Positions 1 through 29,595 of a stretch of 64,000 nucleotides of DNA are shown one piece after another; the first letter of the stretch is position 1; each line of letters opens with the position of its first letter. The DNA lies in assembly GCA_963978895.1 (NCBI GenBank), contig OZ022247.1:17906137-17970136 (forward strand). Direction: 5' to 3'. The notes below the pieces were generated by a model. The model worked only from the letters and a program-made list of their open reading frames with translations. It made no database searches and had not been told where the DNA came from. The translations under genes were made by a program, and so were the position numbers. Source of the stretch: Erpobdella octoculata. Taxonomy: Eukaryota > Annelida > Clitellata > Hirudinida > Erpobdellidae.

Positions 1-620
<620 letters not shown>

Positions 621-2071
621 GGGCATTGTACACTCGATTGCTTTTCGAGATTGATTTTTTAAATTGTCATAATTTTGTACATTAAACTCTTTTTCTAATT
701 GAGTTTAATGTCTTTGTGTACAATCATTAGAATAAAAGCATTCAGACTGTTTTTGACAACTGAATTTTTGTGATTGGCTTTCACAAATGTAAAATCTGAT
801 CTCGCAGTTTCACTTGTACATTAACACTTGTAACAGGTGAAAGCAGAAGTAAATGCTCGGAAAAACTTTCACATGCATGACTTGTTTCTTAAAATATCTT
901 TGATAGGGCATGATTTGAAACTTGACTCTGATTAAGAATCTCCTATTACTGCTATTATTATATTGACAAATGTTTACATGCGTTTTGTAATGTTCACAAT
1001 GGATTTTGAAAACATTGCAATTTCTAAAAAAATGATACAGCTACATAACTACATAATCAACTCCATTTCATAATTTTAATACTTGGTTTAAAAAAAACAG
1101 TTTGATATACTGTTTGCCCCCGTAAGGTTTTGCTGAAATGATGCCCCTGAGGTGGGAAGCAAATGCCTTTCAACTTTCGGGCATCCATAATATTAGGGCA
1201 ATCAGGGGTATGAGATAGAATCAAGAGCAAAGTTTTGGTTCTCAGTTTTTTGTCCCTGGGAAAATTTCCTTCCGGTTTTAACTGGAAAAGTTTCTCACCA
1301 TTTTATAATTTTTTGCATATTCTTCTTATGAGACGTGGTTCCTGGGGTTTTTCGACTTTTTCCCTAGTACAACCTTTTATCTTGGAAAAATAATAATAAC
1401 CCCTGAAATATATTGCCAGGTTTCTTCTAGAGTTTCTAGACCACTTGACTTTGAGATGAGAAATTTGAAAATTAGTGGAGGGCAGGAGCATTATTTCAGA
1501 ATAGCAGAAAAGGCAAACATTTTAAAATTCACACTTTAAAACTTTTCATAGACACTTTTCCTCCCATAATAGCAGATGACGGGTTAAGTGGGGGTAATTA
1601 TAAATACTTCTTTAAATTCTTATAAAATTTTCTTTCTTAAAACCGCCGCCTCTGTCCAATAGTATAATTATATTTGCTAAATTGATGAACACCCTGGAAG
1701 CTAGCAAATGCATAGGATAGACAGACATGTTATTCTAAGAAAAAAAAAACATTAGAAGAAAATGCAACATTTTCTTGCTATCAGATAAGTCCACAAACCA
1801 CAACTTGCAAGGCCACTCAAAATTGACTGAGGGGGACTGTAGTTAGCCACCCTTGGTCTAATTTGTATCAGTTTCATGACTAAGAGAGATTAAGAATTAG
1901 CACATTCTGATTTTTAGCACTAAGCTAGTAGCTCATCATTATTGCTAATAGACTGTCTAACTTTAGACAATAATTACCAAGAACAAAATAAAATAATTTA
2001 TAAGAACAACTATTGTAATTGAATGACAAGAAAATATAAAATCAAATGCAGCTGAGAAAACTTGAACACAC
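621..2071. other. Intron sequence of the GLG1-like gene, no exon recognised
   Basis: AT-rich sequence downstream of the last exon that I can recognise. I searched the minus strand for the next GLG1 cysteine-repeat exon and did not find one. The open frames here have no family features. The remaining exons are expected beyond the left edge. Confidence 0.5.
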
Positions 2072-17859
<15,788 letters not shown>

Positions 17860-18640
17860 TATATGCAGCTCGTGGAGATAAGTACTGATAGATTTAGATA
17901 TAGATTGAAAAGATATTTATCTCAACTCTCCTCAAACTCTGAAGTTATTGATTATTGAAAGACCTTTTAAAATATAACATGTTTAATGTTTATTAAGTAA
18001 GGTTTGTGCATTCATTAATAAAATTAATAATAAAAATAGAGTGACTTTTGATGCTTTGTTGTAGGTCGTAGGTTCTCTCTCTAGATTCGTAGTAGGATCA
18101 GGATAATAAATTAATAAATGATTGTCAGAATTGATTATTCTGAAAAGAAATTTGGTAAAACTTAATTTATTCTCTACTAATATTTTAATTATTAATACTT
18201 TTAAGTTTAATAGTTTAATTGAATTACAATAATTACAATTAAGCTCCCAAAACTTCAGCTCTGAATTAATCACAAAACAACCCTTTATAATATGCCTATG
18301 ACGCTATTCTCCACCTTTACCAAAGAAAATTGTACCTGCAATATATCCCTTTTACAATACATGTACACTTTTAAACGCGGCGAAACGTCTCAACTTAATA
18401 ATTTTATGCTTAGTTTCATATTACATACGTGTGTGTAAACAGTCCAGCGATGTGCTGAGATGCACAATCTGCTTCTTCCATTTAATATTTAGTGTATGAA
18501 GAGCAAATGTAAAAAAAGACTTTTTACAAACTAACCGCAAAAACTTTGTTTATCAAAAATCTATAAAATGAAAAAATGACTCTCTGTTTGTCTATATGTA
18601 TAAAAATGACCCTTTCTGTATGTAATAGGGTTGTCGATAT
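17860..18640. other. 5' flank of the GLG1-like gene
   Basis: This must hold the promoter and 5' UTR of the minus-strand gene unless a further upstream exon exists. No TATA box or CpG-rich promoter could be picked with confidence in this AT-rich sequence. No other gene is seen. Confidence 0.4.
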
Positions 18641-18685
18641 TTTATCGATATTAGATATATCGATATTTGTTTTCTATATCGATTA

Positions 18686-20254
18686 TCTATATATATAAAA
18701 GAACATGTTCTGACTGACTGACTGACTGACTGATAATCAACGCCGAGCTCAAACGCCTCATCCTAGGAACGTGAAATTTGGAACTTATATTACTTTTATA
18801 GCGTAAACATCCGCTAAGAAAGGATTTTTGAAAATTTTGCTCCTGAGGGAAAAAAACTGGAAAACAAACTTTTTTCTAAAACAATGTATATCTCGAAAAC
18901 CAAAAATGAGGAGATTTTGAAATTTGGTATATAGATTCCTTTTGAAAAATAAAAAGATACTTGTTTCACCATTTTTTGAAAATTCGGTTTCCCGGACCTC
19001 AAATGTGGGTTGGAAAATTGGGTTATTTAGTTTTTAAAGTAGCTTCTACCCAAAAACTGTTAATGCTACAGGAGTAAAAATTAGTATTTAGTTTCTACTC
19101 CAAAAATAATAAAATACGTGTTTTAGCATTTTTTGAAAATTTGGTTTCCAGGACTTCAAATGTGGGGTGGAAAATAGGACTAATTGTCTTTTATAGTAAC
19201 TGCTACTCAAAAACAGTAAATACCACAGATGTAAAAATTATTATTTAGTTTCATTTCTAAAAATGAAGATATACGTGTTTCAGCATTTTTTACAAATTTG
19301 GTTTCCAGGACCTCAAATGTGGGTTGGAAAATTGGGTTATTTGGTTTTTAAAGTAGCTTCTATTCAAAAACTGTTAATGCTACAGAAGTAAAAATTACTA
19401 TTTAGTTTCTACTCTAAAAATAATGATATACGGGTTTCACAATTTTTTGAAAATTTGGTTTCCAGGACTTCAAATGTGGGGTGGAAAATAGGGTTATTTG
19501 GTTTTTAAAGTAACTGCTACTCAACAACTGTAATTGCTACAGATGTAAAAATTAATACTTAGTATCTACTCAGAAAAAAAGATATACGTGTTTCATCATT
19601 TTTTGGGTTATTTGGTTTTTAAAGTAGCTGCTACTCAAAAACTGTTAATGCTACAGAAGTAAAAATTAGTATTTAGTTTCTACTCCAAAAATAATGAAAT
19701 ACGTGTTTTAGCATTTTTTGAAAATTTGGTTTCCAGGACCTCAAATGTGGGGTGGAAATAAGGGTTATTTGATTTCAAAATAACTGCTACTCACAAACTG
19801 TAAGTGCTACAAATGTAAAAATTAGGTATTTTGAAGTTTTGTGCCGGTTAAAAGTAGCTAAGTCCAGTTTATCATCGGCCGGGCCAAGCCGTTATTTTAG
19901 AGTCTTCACACGGGCCATGCCAAACCTTAAATCAAAGTGGGACGGGCCGAGGTTTTTCACCAAGTATATAGATATTTTAGTGATTTTAGGGTCTTCAGTT
20001 TGGCCGGGCCAAACCCGAAGTCAAGGTGGGACGGGCCGAAGTTTTTCATCAAGTATATAGAACTTCTAGGCCTGTAAAAATGGGCCGGACCTAATTCAGA
20101 CGGGCTGTGCCGGGCCAGAAGTTTGGGTTTTTAAAACGGGCTGGGCTAATTTGTCGACGGGCCGAGCCGAGACCTAAAAAAATGATCTCTACTATGGATG
20201 CACGGTTCAAACTCTCTAATTTCATGCGAGCGAAGCCGCTACGGGCACTGCTAG
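18686..20254 (+). mobile_element. Helitron-like non-autonomous element, family B copy 2
   Basis: Starts TCTATATATATAAAAGAACA, followed by a TGACTGACTGAC repeat, and ends GCACTGCTAG with the same short hairpin as copy 1. It inserted between A and T in a TATCGATTA/TCGATATA context with no duplication, as Helitron-like elements do. It shares with copy 1 the internal AAATACTAATTTTTACT-type repeats and the GGCCCGGCC block. It is inverted relative to copy 1. Confidence 0.78.
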
Positions 20255-20579
20255 TCGATATATATTTCCAATATCGAATAAAAAAAATTATTTTTAAAAC
20301 ATTTTTACGTAATAAAATTGCATTAAAATTGAAAAAAGATATATAAACATAATTTAACTGGATGTAATGAGCAATTTATCCATATAAATGTATTTATAAT
20401 ACATATAAATATATATTGTTTTTAATTTATTTTGTCTTTTCTGTGGCAGACCAGAACGCCGCACGCTTTTCTATCACTCTGCTTTTCCGCATTTCCTTTT
20501 TGTTTGAGTTTAGTTTGATGTTGGCTAAAATTTTTTTAATTATCTGAAAGAAATTCACAAAAGGCTTTTAACCTTCCAA

Positions 20580-21008
20580 TTTAAAAGTTATTTTTTTCAG
20601 CTATCAACACATTTAGACCCAGGCTTCAAAAAGTTACATTTTACCAGAATTGTTAAAGGTACTGGTCTTAATCAAAAAACTGATTGTGCACTTCCTGTGG
20701 CATTACAGCGCCTTATTAATCGATGGCATGCTTCAAAGAAAATGAAAGAACCCAATGAAAATCATGTTTTTTCTTCACCAGCCAATCAAGAAGAAAAACA
20801 TTGCGATTCTTTGTGGCAACTCCAGACTCCATAAGAAACTTCGAAGCAGTTTTACACCTCAAAGTTCTGAATTACCCATTATGCCTGTTGAAATAAGTAT
20901 GTATTTTTTTGAAGGATCAATTAGTAGAAATAGACTGGTAGATCTAGCAGTTTTTCGAGGCAATATCGGAAATTTTAATAGACAAGCCAATTTTTATACC
21001 ATTCAATA
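20580..21008 (+). pseudogene. hAT/ZBED-type transposase fragment
   Basis: Translation near 20597 reads LSTHLDPGFKKLHFTRIV, the core motif of ZBED-like hAT transposases (L-DPRFKKL-F). After a stop near 20830 a shifted frame reads ELPIMPVEISMYFFEGSISR, resembling the following E--YL-EP-I-R segment. Stops and frame changes show decay. The flanks (18630-18685 and 20255-20340) are rich in TATCGAT words, possibly the subterminal region of the same hAT element, split by the Helitron-like insertion. Confidence 0.65.
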
Positions 21009-21079
21009 GAGAATATGTTGTAGAATGTCTGTATGAAGATACCACGAATGAGCAGTTATGGTACTCTAGTTATTAATGA

Positions 21080-24000
21080 TTTTAGGCGTACTCTTTTGTC
21101 TCATTACGTAAGACAATGTCGCGTTACGCGGAGTTTCCTGTTTAGCGCCGTGGTGTCATGGCGTTTCGGCTCGTGAGCGAAGTTAAATTTGAGTTGTTTT
21201 ATTGTTTCACGTGGAAACTGTGAGTTTTTTCTCTTTTCTTCTATATTCCCTTTTCTAAACCTTTCTTTCTCTAATAATGTACTCTAGGGATTTCTTATTA
21301 AGCCTCTCTCAATCTTCTACTCTGCCCACTCGCACTGTTCGCCGTAAGATTTATTATCTTGATATTCTTAACCTAAATTATATTAGGAAATTTAAACGTA
21401 TTGCTAAGTGCAACTCTTCTTTCTCTGATCTCTCTATATCAAATCCTCTTCTTAAAATAAATAATCTTAAAACTAATAATAGTCATAATAATAATAATAA
21501 TAATAATAATAATCATAGTTCTAGCCTTAATATAGCCACTCTTAATATTCGTTCTCTAAATAATAAATCACTCTTTATCTCTGAGCTAGCCCTGTCTAAC
21601 TATCTTGATCTCTTTCTCCTGACTGAGACCTGGCATGAATCTGCTTCTTCTCCTTCTCTCCTTGCTTCTGTTCCTACTGGCTTCTCTTTTGTTGAGCAGG
21701 CTAGGCCTCCTACTAATCCTTTTTCTGCTCAACATTCTTCCTATGGTGGCATATGCCTTCTCTTTAAGTCTTCCTATTCTGTCTCTCTCAATTCTTCTAC
21801 TAAATTCTCATCTTTTGAATGCCTCTTTACTTCTGTTAAAATTAATTCTTTTAAGTTCAATTTAATAGGTATCTATAGGCCTCCTAAATGCTCTAAACCA
21901 CAATTTCTGGAGGATTTCTACAACCTTTCTGAATCTCTCTTCTCTCTATCTACTCCTTCTTTTATCATTGGGGATTTTAATATTCCTATTAATAAAACTA
22001 AGGACTCTTTTGTTTCTCAATTTCTTGAAATCTTATCTACTTTTAACTTCTTTCAGCATTGTGACTTTCCGACTCATAATCGGGGTAACACATTGGATCT
22101 TATTATTTCTCCTATTTTCTCTAATATAAGCAATCTTTCACCTGTTAATCTTCACTTTACTGATCACTACTTTATTTCTTTCACCTTACCTCTATCTCAA
22201 CCTTTAATTAATCTTACTTCAGTCACTAAAAGGTGTTGGTCTAGATTTGATAATAATCAATTTTCAAATTTATTTCTCACCTCTGGGTTTTCTTCTTCTT
22301 CTTTCACTGATGTTGATTCCTTTATGGACAATCTCAATCTGACGATTTCATCCATACTGGATACGTTGGTTCCTTTTGAGACGTTTAAGTTTCGACTCTT
22401 TTCTAAAAAAGCTCCTTGGTTTGATCGTGATTGTGTTCTCTTGAAGCAATCTGCACGTAAAGCCGAGCGAGCTTATCGTTCTAAATTGTCTAAGGGTTCT
22501 TGGTATGAGTGGCAATACCATCTCAAACAATACCATAACCTCATCTTTACTAAGCATTCTTCCTTTTTGAGAAAATCTATTGTTCTTGCTTCTAGCTCGA
22601 GGAATAGGTGGTCTTCTCTTTCTAAACTCCTTAATAAAAAATCTCCTCCTCCTTCTTTTTCTCCTGATGACTATCATAATTTTCTTACCACGAAAATTGA
22701 AAGCATCAGATCTTCTAACAATAGTAAAACCCCTACTTTTTCTAAATTCTCTACTGAAACTTTTACTTTTTTCTCTCCTATTACACTTGACTATCTTACT
22801 AAACTTATTAACTCTATGTCTTCTTCTACTTGCTCTTTGGATCTCATTCCTACTACTATCTTTAAAGAGCTTTCTTCTGTTCTTTATCCAATTTTACTTG
22901 ATTTAATTAATCTCTCTTTATCTACATCTGTGTTTCCCTCTGTTCTTAAGTCCTCTTTTATTATCCCTACTATTAAAAATGCCTCTCTTGATCCTTCTTC
23001 TCTATCTAGCTATAGGCCTGTCTCTAACCTATCCTTTATCTCTAAAATAATGGAAAGAGTTGTGTATGAGCAAATAAGTGCTTATCTAACTGCTTTCTCA
23101 CTTCTTCCCTCTTCTCAATCTGGCTTCAGACCTGGCCACTCTACTGAAACTGCTCTACTTAAGCTTCATAATGACCTTATTGTTTCCTCTGACTCTGGCC
23201 TCTCTACCCTTCTTCTTTGTCTTGATTATTCATCTGCATTTGATACAGTTGATCACTCACTGTTGTTGGATGTACTTGATAAATCTTTTAATATAACTAG
23301 CGATGCTCTCCGGTGGATTAAATCTTATCTATCTGGTAGATATTCCTATGTTTCTATTGAATCTTCTAAATCTACTCCTGTAACTTTGAGCTACGGTGTC
23401 CCTCAAGGGTCTATTCTTGGTCCTTTACTGTTTATTCTCTATACTTCTGAACTTCCTCATATTATATCTTCTCACTCTCTCAATAGCCAAATGTATGCCG
23501 ATGACTCTTATGTCTATTCTACTTTCTCTAACTCTTCTCTTGAGTCTGTTCTTAACAAAATAGCTGCCTGCCTTCAATCTATTATATCCTGGAGTTCTTC
23601 TATGTGTCTTAAACTTAATCCTGACAAGTTTGAACTAATCTATTTCAACAAGTCCTCTAAATCCCTAAATCCTCTTCCTTTGGTTTTGCCACCACCATCT
23701 TCTCTTTCTATTTCTCCTTCTCCCTTGATTCGTAGCTTAGGTTTTCTCTTTGACTCTAACTTGTCGCTAACCCCCCAAATTAATTCTGTTACTAAATCCT
23801 GCTACTTTCATCTTCGCCGTATTAAGCAGCTTCGTCCACTTCTGGATGATCCTTCGCTGCAACTTCTAGTCTCTTCTCTTGTCCTGTCTCGAATTGACTA
23901 CTGCAATTCTCTATACTATGGTCTTCCTGACACTACCCTCTATCCTCTCTCTAAAGCCTTCAACTCGGCTGCTCGCTTAGTTTCTCGCACCTCCTACTCC

Positions 24001-24397
24001 TCTCACATCTCTCCATCTCTTGTTCTTCTCCATTGGCTTCCTCTCAGATATAGGGTGATTTTTAAAATCTGTTTAATAATGTACAAAATAAAAAATTGCC
24101 TTTCTCCTCTCTACTTAACTAATTTAATACATATCCCTCCTAAGTCTGGTCTTCGTTCTTCTTCTCGTAATCACTCTCGCATCTTCACTATTAAGCATTC
24201 TTTTGCTAAACGCTCTTTCTCCTACTCTGGTCCCTATCTCTGGAACTCTCTTCCTTCTTCTCTTACTAACTCTACTTCTCTCGCAGTTTTCCGTCGTGGA
24301 CTTAAAACATATCTGTTTACTAAGTTCACGACCGAGCGCTATTGAACACTGCGGAAATAGCGCTATAGAAATAATGATTGATTGATTGATTGATTGA
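21080..24397 (+). mobile_element. L2/CR1-type non-LTR retrotransposon with intact ORF
   Basis: A GC-richer leader (about 21080-21276) precedes a long uninterrupted frame, and the element closes with GCGCTATAGAAATAATGATT followed by a (TTGA)n tail to about 24397. A GCGCTATA...(TTGA)n tail is characteristic of the L2 group. The 5' boundary is approximate and I did not find a target duplication. No separate ORF1 is visible upstream. Confidence 0.85.
21277..24345 (+). CDS. L2-like retrotransposon endonuclease/reverse transcriptase
   Basis: 1022 residues from ATG to TGA with no interruption. Residues 65-80 are an Asn-rich repeat. An apurinic-type endonuclease follows: LNIRSLN near 89, TETWH near 116, YRPP near 195, GDFNIP at 232, and TDHYF near 295. 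The reverse transcriptase has YRPVSNL, SGFRPGHSTETALL, LDYSSAFDTVDH, YGVPQGSILGPLLF, and catalytic YADD at 740-743. The C-terminal block includes SRIDYCNSLYYG and LHWLPLRYRVIFKI, diagnostic of the L2/CR1 group. All motifs for target-primed reverse transcription are present, so this copy could be recent. The coding strand is strongly pyrimidine-rich and serine-rich. Confidence 0.92.
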   Translation: MYSRDFLLSLSQSSTLPTRTVRRKIYYLDILNLNYIRKFKRIAKCNSSFSDLSISNPLLKINNLKTNNSHNNNNNNNNNHSSSLNIATLNIRSLNNKSLFISELALSNYLDLFLLTETWHESASSPSLLASVPTGFSFVEQARPPTNPFSAQHSSYGGICLLFKSSYSVSLNSSTKFSSFECLFTSVKINSFKFNLIGIYRPPKCSKPQFLEDFYNLSESLFSLSTPSFIIGDFNIPINKTKDSFVSQFLEILSTFNFFQHCDFPTHNRGNTLDLIISPIFSNISNLSPVNLHFTDHYFISFTLPLSQPLINLTSVTKRCWSRFDNNQFSNLFLTSGFSSSSFTDVDSFMDNLNLTISSILDTLVPFETFKFRLFSKKAPWFDRDCVLLKQSARKAERAYRSKLSKGSWYEWQYHLKQYHNLIFTKHSSFLRKSIVLASSSRNRWSSLSKLLNKKSPPPSFSPDDYHNFLTTKIESIRSSNNSKTPTFSKFSTETFTFFSPITLDYLTKLINSMSSSTCSLDLIPTTIFKELSSVLYPILLDLINLSLSTSVFPSVLKSSFIIPTIKNASLDPSSLSSYRPVSNLSFISKIMERVVYEQISAYLTAFSLLPSSQSGFRPGHSTETALLKLHNDLIVSSDSGLSTLLLCLDYSSAFDTVDHSLLLDVLDKSFNITSDALRWIKSYLSGRYSYVSIESSKSTPVTLSYGVPQGSILGPLLFILYTSELPHIISSHSLNSQMYADDSYVYSTFSNSSLESVLNKIAACLQSIISWSSSMCLKLNPDKFELIYFNKSSKSLNPLPLVLPPPSSLSISPSPLIRSLGFLFDSNLSLTPQINSVTKSCYFHLRRIKQLRPLLDDPSLQLLVSSLVLSRIDYCNSLYYGLPDTTLYPLSKAFNSAARLVSRTSYSSHISPSLVLLHWLPLRYRVIFKICLIMYKIKNCLSPLYLTNLIHIPPKSGLRSSSRNHSRIFTIKHSFAKRSFSYSGPYLWNSLPSSLTNSTSLAVFRRGLKTYLFTKFTTERY

Positions 24398-27127
24398 ACA
24401 TATATTTACTCGCTCAGCCAATAAGAATTCAATAAAGGCTCGTTTTCTATGCTATATTTGCGTTGTCTTTGTATTCATTTTGCATTGCCGGTTTTATCGC
24501 GTTTGAATTCGATTTCTCTTCAATATCTTAATTTATTATTTAAGCCTTCGATTTTGATTTGGACGATTTTGGATTCTTGGCAGCGTTTTTTTTTAATTTC
24601 CTATTCATTTATATAGTTGTATAATTGTATAGTTTGTATAGCATAGTTTTTTCTTCAGTCAATCTTGTCTTGTCTTTTGTCAGTCATTCTGGTATTTTTT
24701 TTATTTTCTTTTATTCGTGTTATTACGTCTGTTAAGTTTGGTTATGGTAAGTTTGTATTGTAGTTAGCACATTTTTTAATCTAAATGTAACTAATATCGC
24801 AATGGAGTGCGTTGTGTGTAAATCTGCTACTGAAGACAAACTTAAAATAATCTAAATATTGAAACAAGATGGGAAAACTTCTCTATTGAATTCTGCAACT
24901 GTAATTGGAGATACAATTTTAATTGACAGTTTAACTCTATAAATGATGTTTGTATACATAAGTAAATAACAAAGCAAAGAAAAATAATCAGCCCAAACCT
25001 TGTGTTAGTTTTAGTTCTAATAGCTAGCTGATCTAGCTCCAATAAAAAGAATTTAAAATCTAGGTTTTCCACACAATAAACAATTATTCCAGCCAAATAT
25101 AAAGTAGTTCAAAAATTATTCCTGGAAAGCTACCTCAACTGAAAATGCATGATTTGAAAACTCATTTTCAGGAAATGAAATTGAAGTATTTCTTAGACAA
25201 TGACAGATGGAGCTGGGAAAAATAGATTTTAAGTTGTGTCTCATTAATACTGACATAGAGGCAGCACCTGATAGCCCAGATAGCCTAATTATTGTATAAG
25301 TGGTAAATGTGAAATTTTTAAAAAAAGCCCATGCTCTTTTAAAAGTTGTTCATGTTTTAAATATGAGCTACATTGTATCTGCCTGTAAATATTGCTATGG
25401 TAAAGTTTGTAATAAATCTCTTCATACTGATAATCTTGAAGTAGATATGTTTAAGGGCAATATATGTGAAGGCCTGTATGAAAAAAACTGTTAAAATCGA
25501 TGAGATACTATTTTAGTTAGGCTTGCCCAAAATCAGTCTTTGTTGTTGGATGTATTTATTCTTTAAATTGGCAAAAAATTTGATGCTCTTAAAACAGTTT
25601 TGAAGGTTCTTGTATAAGCTTGTAAATGTTGCTGTGACAAAGTTTAAGATAACTGACTTTATATTAGTGGTCTTGTAAATAATATCTATAATAGTAAAAT
25701 ATGTGTAAATGTCAGAGTTGGCCAATGTGAGCAGTTATTACATTTTTATTTAAAGTGATATATAGAAACTTATCAAGTTCTTGAGAAAATGTCTTCTTTG
25801 TTCTGCAGGATTTTGATGCTTGTATCTTTCCTCCAGTTACACGTCTATTATTGTTGTAACAAGTTCTTCTGCACATGAGGATATTGCTAAGCATTGTCTC
25901 AATGTCAAAACTGTTTGCTTGTGTGTTATAATAAACAGCAAACAATTTGACTATGATATGATGTGCATTATTTATCTACAAAATCCTCATAATCTACACT
26001 TCCCAGTTTACTTCAGCCAGCACGACAAAAGTTGTTAACAGTGTCTCTGAATTGAATTAAAATTTGAAAATGTTTAAAGTGGTGTTAGTCAGTGTTGTTA
26101 TAACTGTCTCTGAATTGAATTAAAATTTGACAATGTTTAAAGTGGTGTTAGTCAGTGTTTAGTGTTTAGAAGGTCTCTTCGGAAGCATTTAAGTGTCACA
26201 GCCAATGTAACAGCAGCTGGCAAACCATTCTCAGTCTGGCAACCCTGAACCTTCTGTCTACAGCACTCTTGATATGTGTGGTGGACACAAGAAGTAAAGT
26301 CATGGATGAAGATCTGAGTCTTCTGCTCGACTGAATTGTGCTCAATATAATAATTTTTGAAGCTAGATAACAGTTATTATTATAATTATTTAATAAGTTG
26401 AAACTTATACTTTGTTTTTAGAATTAAAATGTATGTTGTTCTAAAAACCAGTGTTTTATAAATTTCTTGTTTTTAAGATGTCTTCCTTTAAAAAGTGGTC
26501 AAAAGCATGGTCTTCCTTTAAAAAGTGGTACGATTCCCATAACCGGCACCCCTTCAGCTATTTTCAAATAAGGTTGTGTTTTCAGGTTGCATTGCTTTTT
26601 AAATACTGGAGAATTTCGAAAACGTAGACTAGTTGAGTGTACATAATCGTTTATACATAGGAGTTAAACTAGTTTAAAGGCAGTTTAAGTCTGTTTAAGC
26701 CTTAAGCCTTTAAGCATTTGATAATCAACAACATTCTTCGTGCAGCTCCATAACCAACGGAAAATAAAAATTTCGTTAAAAAAACATAGAAATAAATAAC
26801 TAAACTGTTTTATGAGCATTTGAGCGTAAAAAGTTTAAATTTCGTGGAGATAATTTGTAAATTAAGCGTCACTTTTTACGCAGAAATAGAAAAAGCTGGC
26901 TTTTGATTGGTTGGCGTTAATAAACAGATTCGCGAGTTTTGAGCAACTTCTTTTGCTAATAACTTTTTTTAGGGACCGATCTGTGTCTGGTATCTCTTTC
27001 CAGCTCTTAGATATAATAAATACTATAGTTTAATGTACTTTTTGGCTTGTCTATTAAAATTTCCGTATCAAAAGCTAAATCTACCAGACTAAAAGTAGAG
27101 AACAATGTCCTCTTCTTTACTGGTACC
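24398..27127. other. Noncoding AT-rich intergenic stretch
   Basis: No gene with family features. A short frame at 24801 (MECVVCKSATEDKLKII) has a CxxC but stops at once. There are loosely repeated blocks around 25320-25390 and 25570-25640, and a tandem duplication near 26.1 kb. Confidence 0.5.
26042..26160. repeat. 63-bp tandem duplication
   Basis: Two adjacent copies of a unit starting TGTCTCTGAATTGAATTAAA (26042 and 26105) with few differences. Confidence 0.9.
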
Positions 27128-27344
27128 CAGAGGCGGCGATTGGAGGGGGGGGGGGGGAAATTTTGTCCATCAAAATTTTTTTTTATTAGCTTACTTATGC
27201 TTGAGTATTTAGATTAGTGGATAAATGTAGTATTTTTCATCCACTATGAATTATATCTACTTAGTTATATCATATATTTTTGCTAATATTTTTCAATCTT
27301 GTCCATCCGATCGAGCTTGTATCAACTTTAGCCTTGTGTGTCTG

Positions 27345-27681
27345 CAGGGATACAACTAGGGGGGCGCAAGCTAAATCGGAGGGCCCTGCAATTTTTCCAA
27401 ATATGATAAGTTTTTCTTTGAGTGGAGGGGGTGGGGTGCTACATTTATTCTCAATCTATTATATGCCTATATATTTATATGTTTATACATATCATAAACT
27501 TATTTTTAACGTTTGCTTTAACTGGTTGGAGACTGAGTTCGACTAGCTTCAATTCGCAGTCTTTCTTTTCTATCATTAATAAATTTTTAAAAATAAAAAA
27601 AATTGCAGACTGAAGATAGTCAAAAAATGTTTTCCTTTTTCAAACTTGAGCCCCCAAAATTTTTAGCTGGTTCCGCCCCTG
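27345..27681. mobile_element. hAT-type MITE, CAGGG ends, 337 bp
   Basis: Bounded by perfect 8-bp duplications TGTGTCTG (27337-27344 and 27682-27689), with ends CAGGGATACAACTAGGGGG and inverted GGTTCCGCCCCTG. Its right half shares AACTGGTTGGAGACTGAGTT and a GCAGTCTTTCTTTTC block with the right part of the hAT at 30614-32620 in opposite orientation, so they are related. Confidence 0.85.
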
Positions 27682-27709
27682 TGTGTCTGTCCTAGTTTGA
27701 CATGCACTT

Positions 27710-27860
<151 letters not shown>

Positions 27861-27949
27861 ATATTTATAAAAACAAGTTTTTTGACAGTTTTTTGAGCTT
27901 CTTTTATAGGAAACAGTCAATTTAATTTAAATTTAAATCAAAGATAAAA

Positions 27950-28722
<773 letters not shown>

Positions 28723-28812
28723 ACTATATATATATGTATGTGCGTATGTATGTGTGTATGTATGTATGTGTATGTGCATGTATGTGTGTCTGTGTCTGTG
28801 TTTATGTATGTA

Positions 28813-29083
28813 CTAGCGGAGATACCCGGCGTTGCCCGGGTTTTTTTAGAGGTTTTTCTAATGTTTGTCTCTTTCTCTCCCGTTTCCTTTCCCACCTGCT
28901 TTCCCACTCCTGTTCGCTTTCCCGTTTTCGGTCGTTTTCCCGCTGCCGGTCGCATTCCCGCTCCCGCTCGCTGTCCGTTCCGTGTCGCATTCCCGCTCCC
29001 ACTCACTGTCCGTTCCGGGTCGCTTTCCCGTTTCTATAATAGACAAACTAACCCACAAACATTCATATATATATATATATATA
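28813..29083 (-). mobile_element. Helitron-like family A copy (minus)
   Basis: On the minus strand it ends in the hairpin ACCCGG-loop-CCGGGT followed by CTAG (28813-28816), and begins TATATATATATGAATGTTTG near 29083. The body is GGGAACGGAAAGCGACC-type repeats. It lies head-to-head with the plus-strand copy that follows. Confidence 0.7.
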
Positions 29084-29129
29084 GTCTTAGCAAATCTATT
29101 TTACGTTTTATAGGCTAACAGAAGTTATG

Positions 29130-29595
29130 AAAGAATGGAAAAGAGAAAATGAGCGTTGAACGGGGACGGGAACGGGAGAGCAACCGTGACCGGGAATGGG
29201 AAAGCAAGCATGACCGGGAACGGGAGAGCAAGCGTGAGCGGGAACGGGAAAGCGACCGGGAACGGGAAAACGACCGGGAACGGGAAAGCGACCGGGAACG
29301 GGAAAGCGACCGGGAACGGGAAAGCGACCGGGAACGCGGAAAGCGACCGGGAATCGCGGAAAGCGACCGGGAACGCGGAAAGCGACTGAAATCGGGAGAG
29401 CAAGCTTGGAAGGAAACGCGAGCAAGAGAGAAAATCGATAACAAAACTTCTTAGCGGGAGCTGGAAAACGACCGAGAGCGGAAAAGCGACCGGGAACGCG
29501 ACGAAAACGGGAAAGTGGAGAAGGAAACGGGAGCGAGAGGGACAAACATTAGAAAAACCTCTAAAAACCCTGGGCAACGCCGGGTAACCCCGCTA

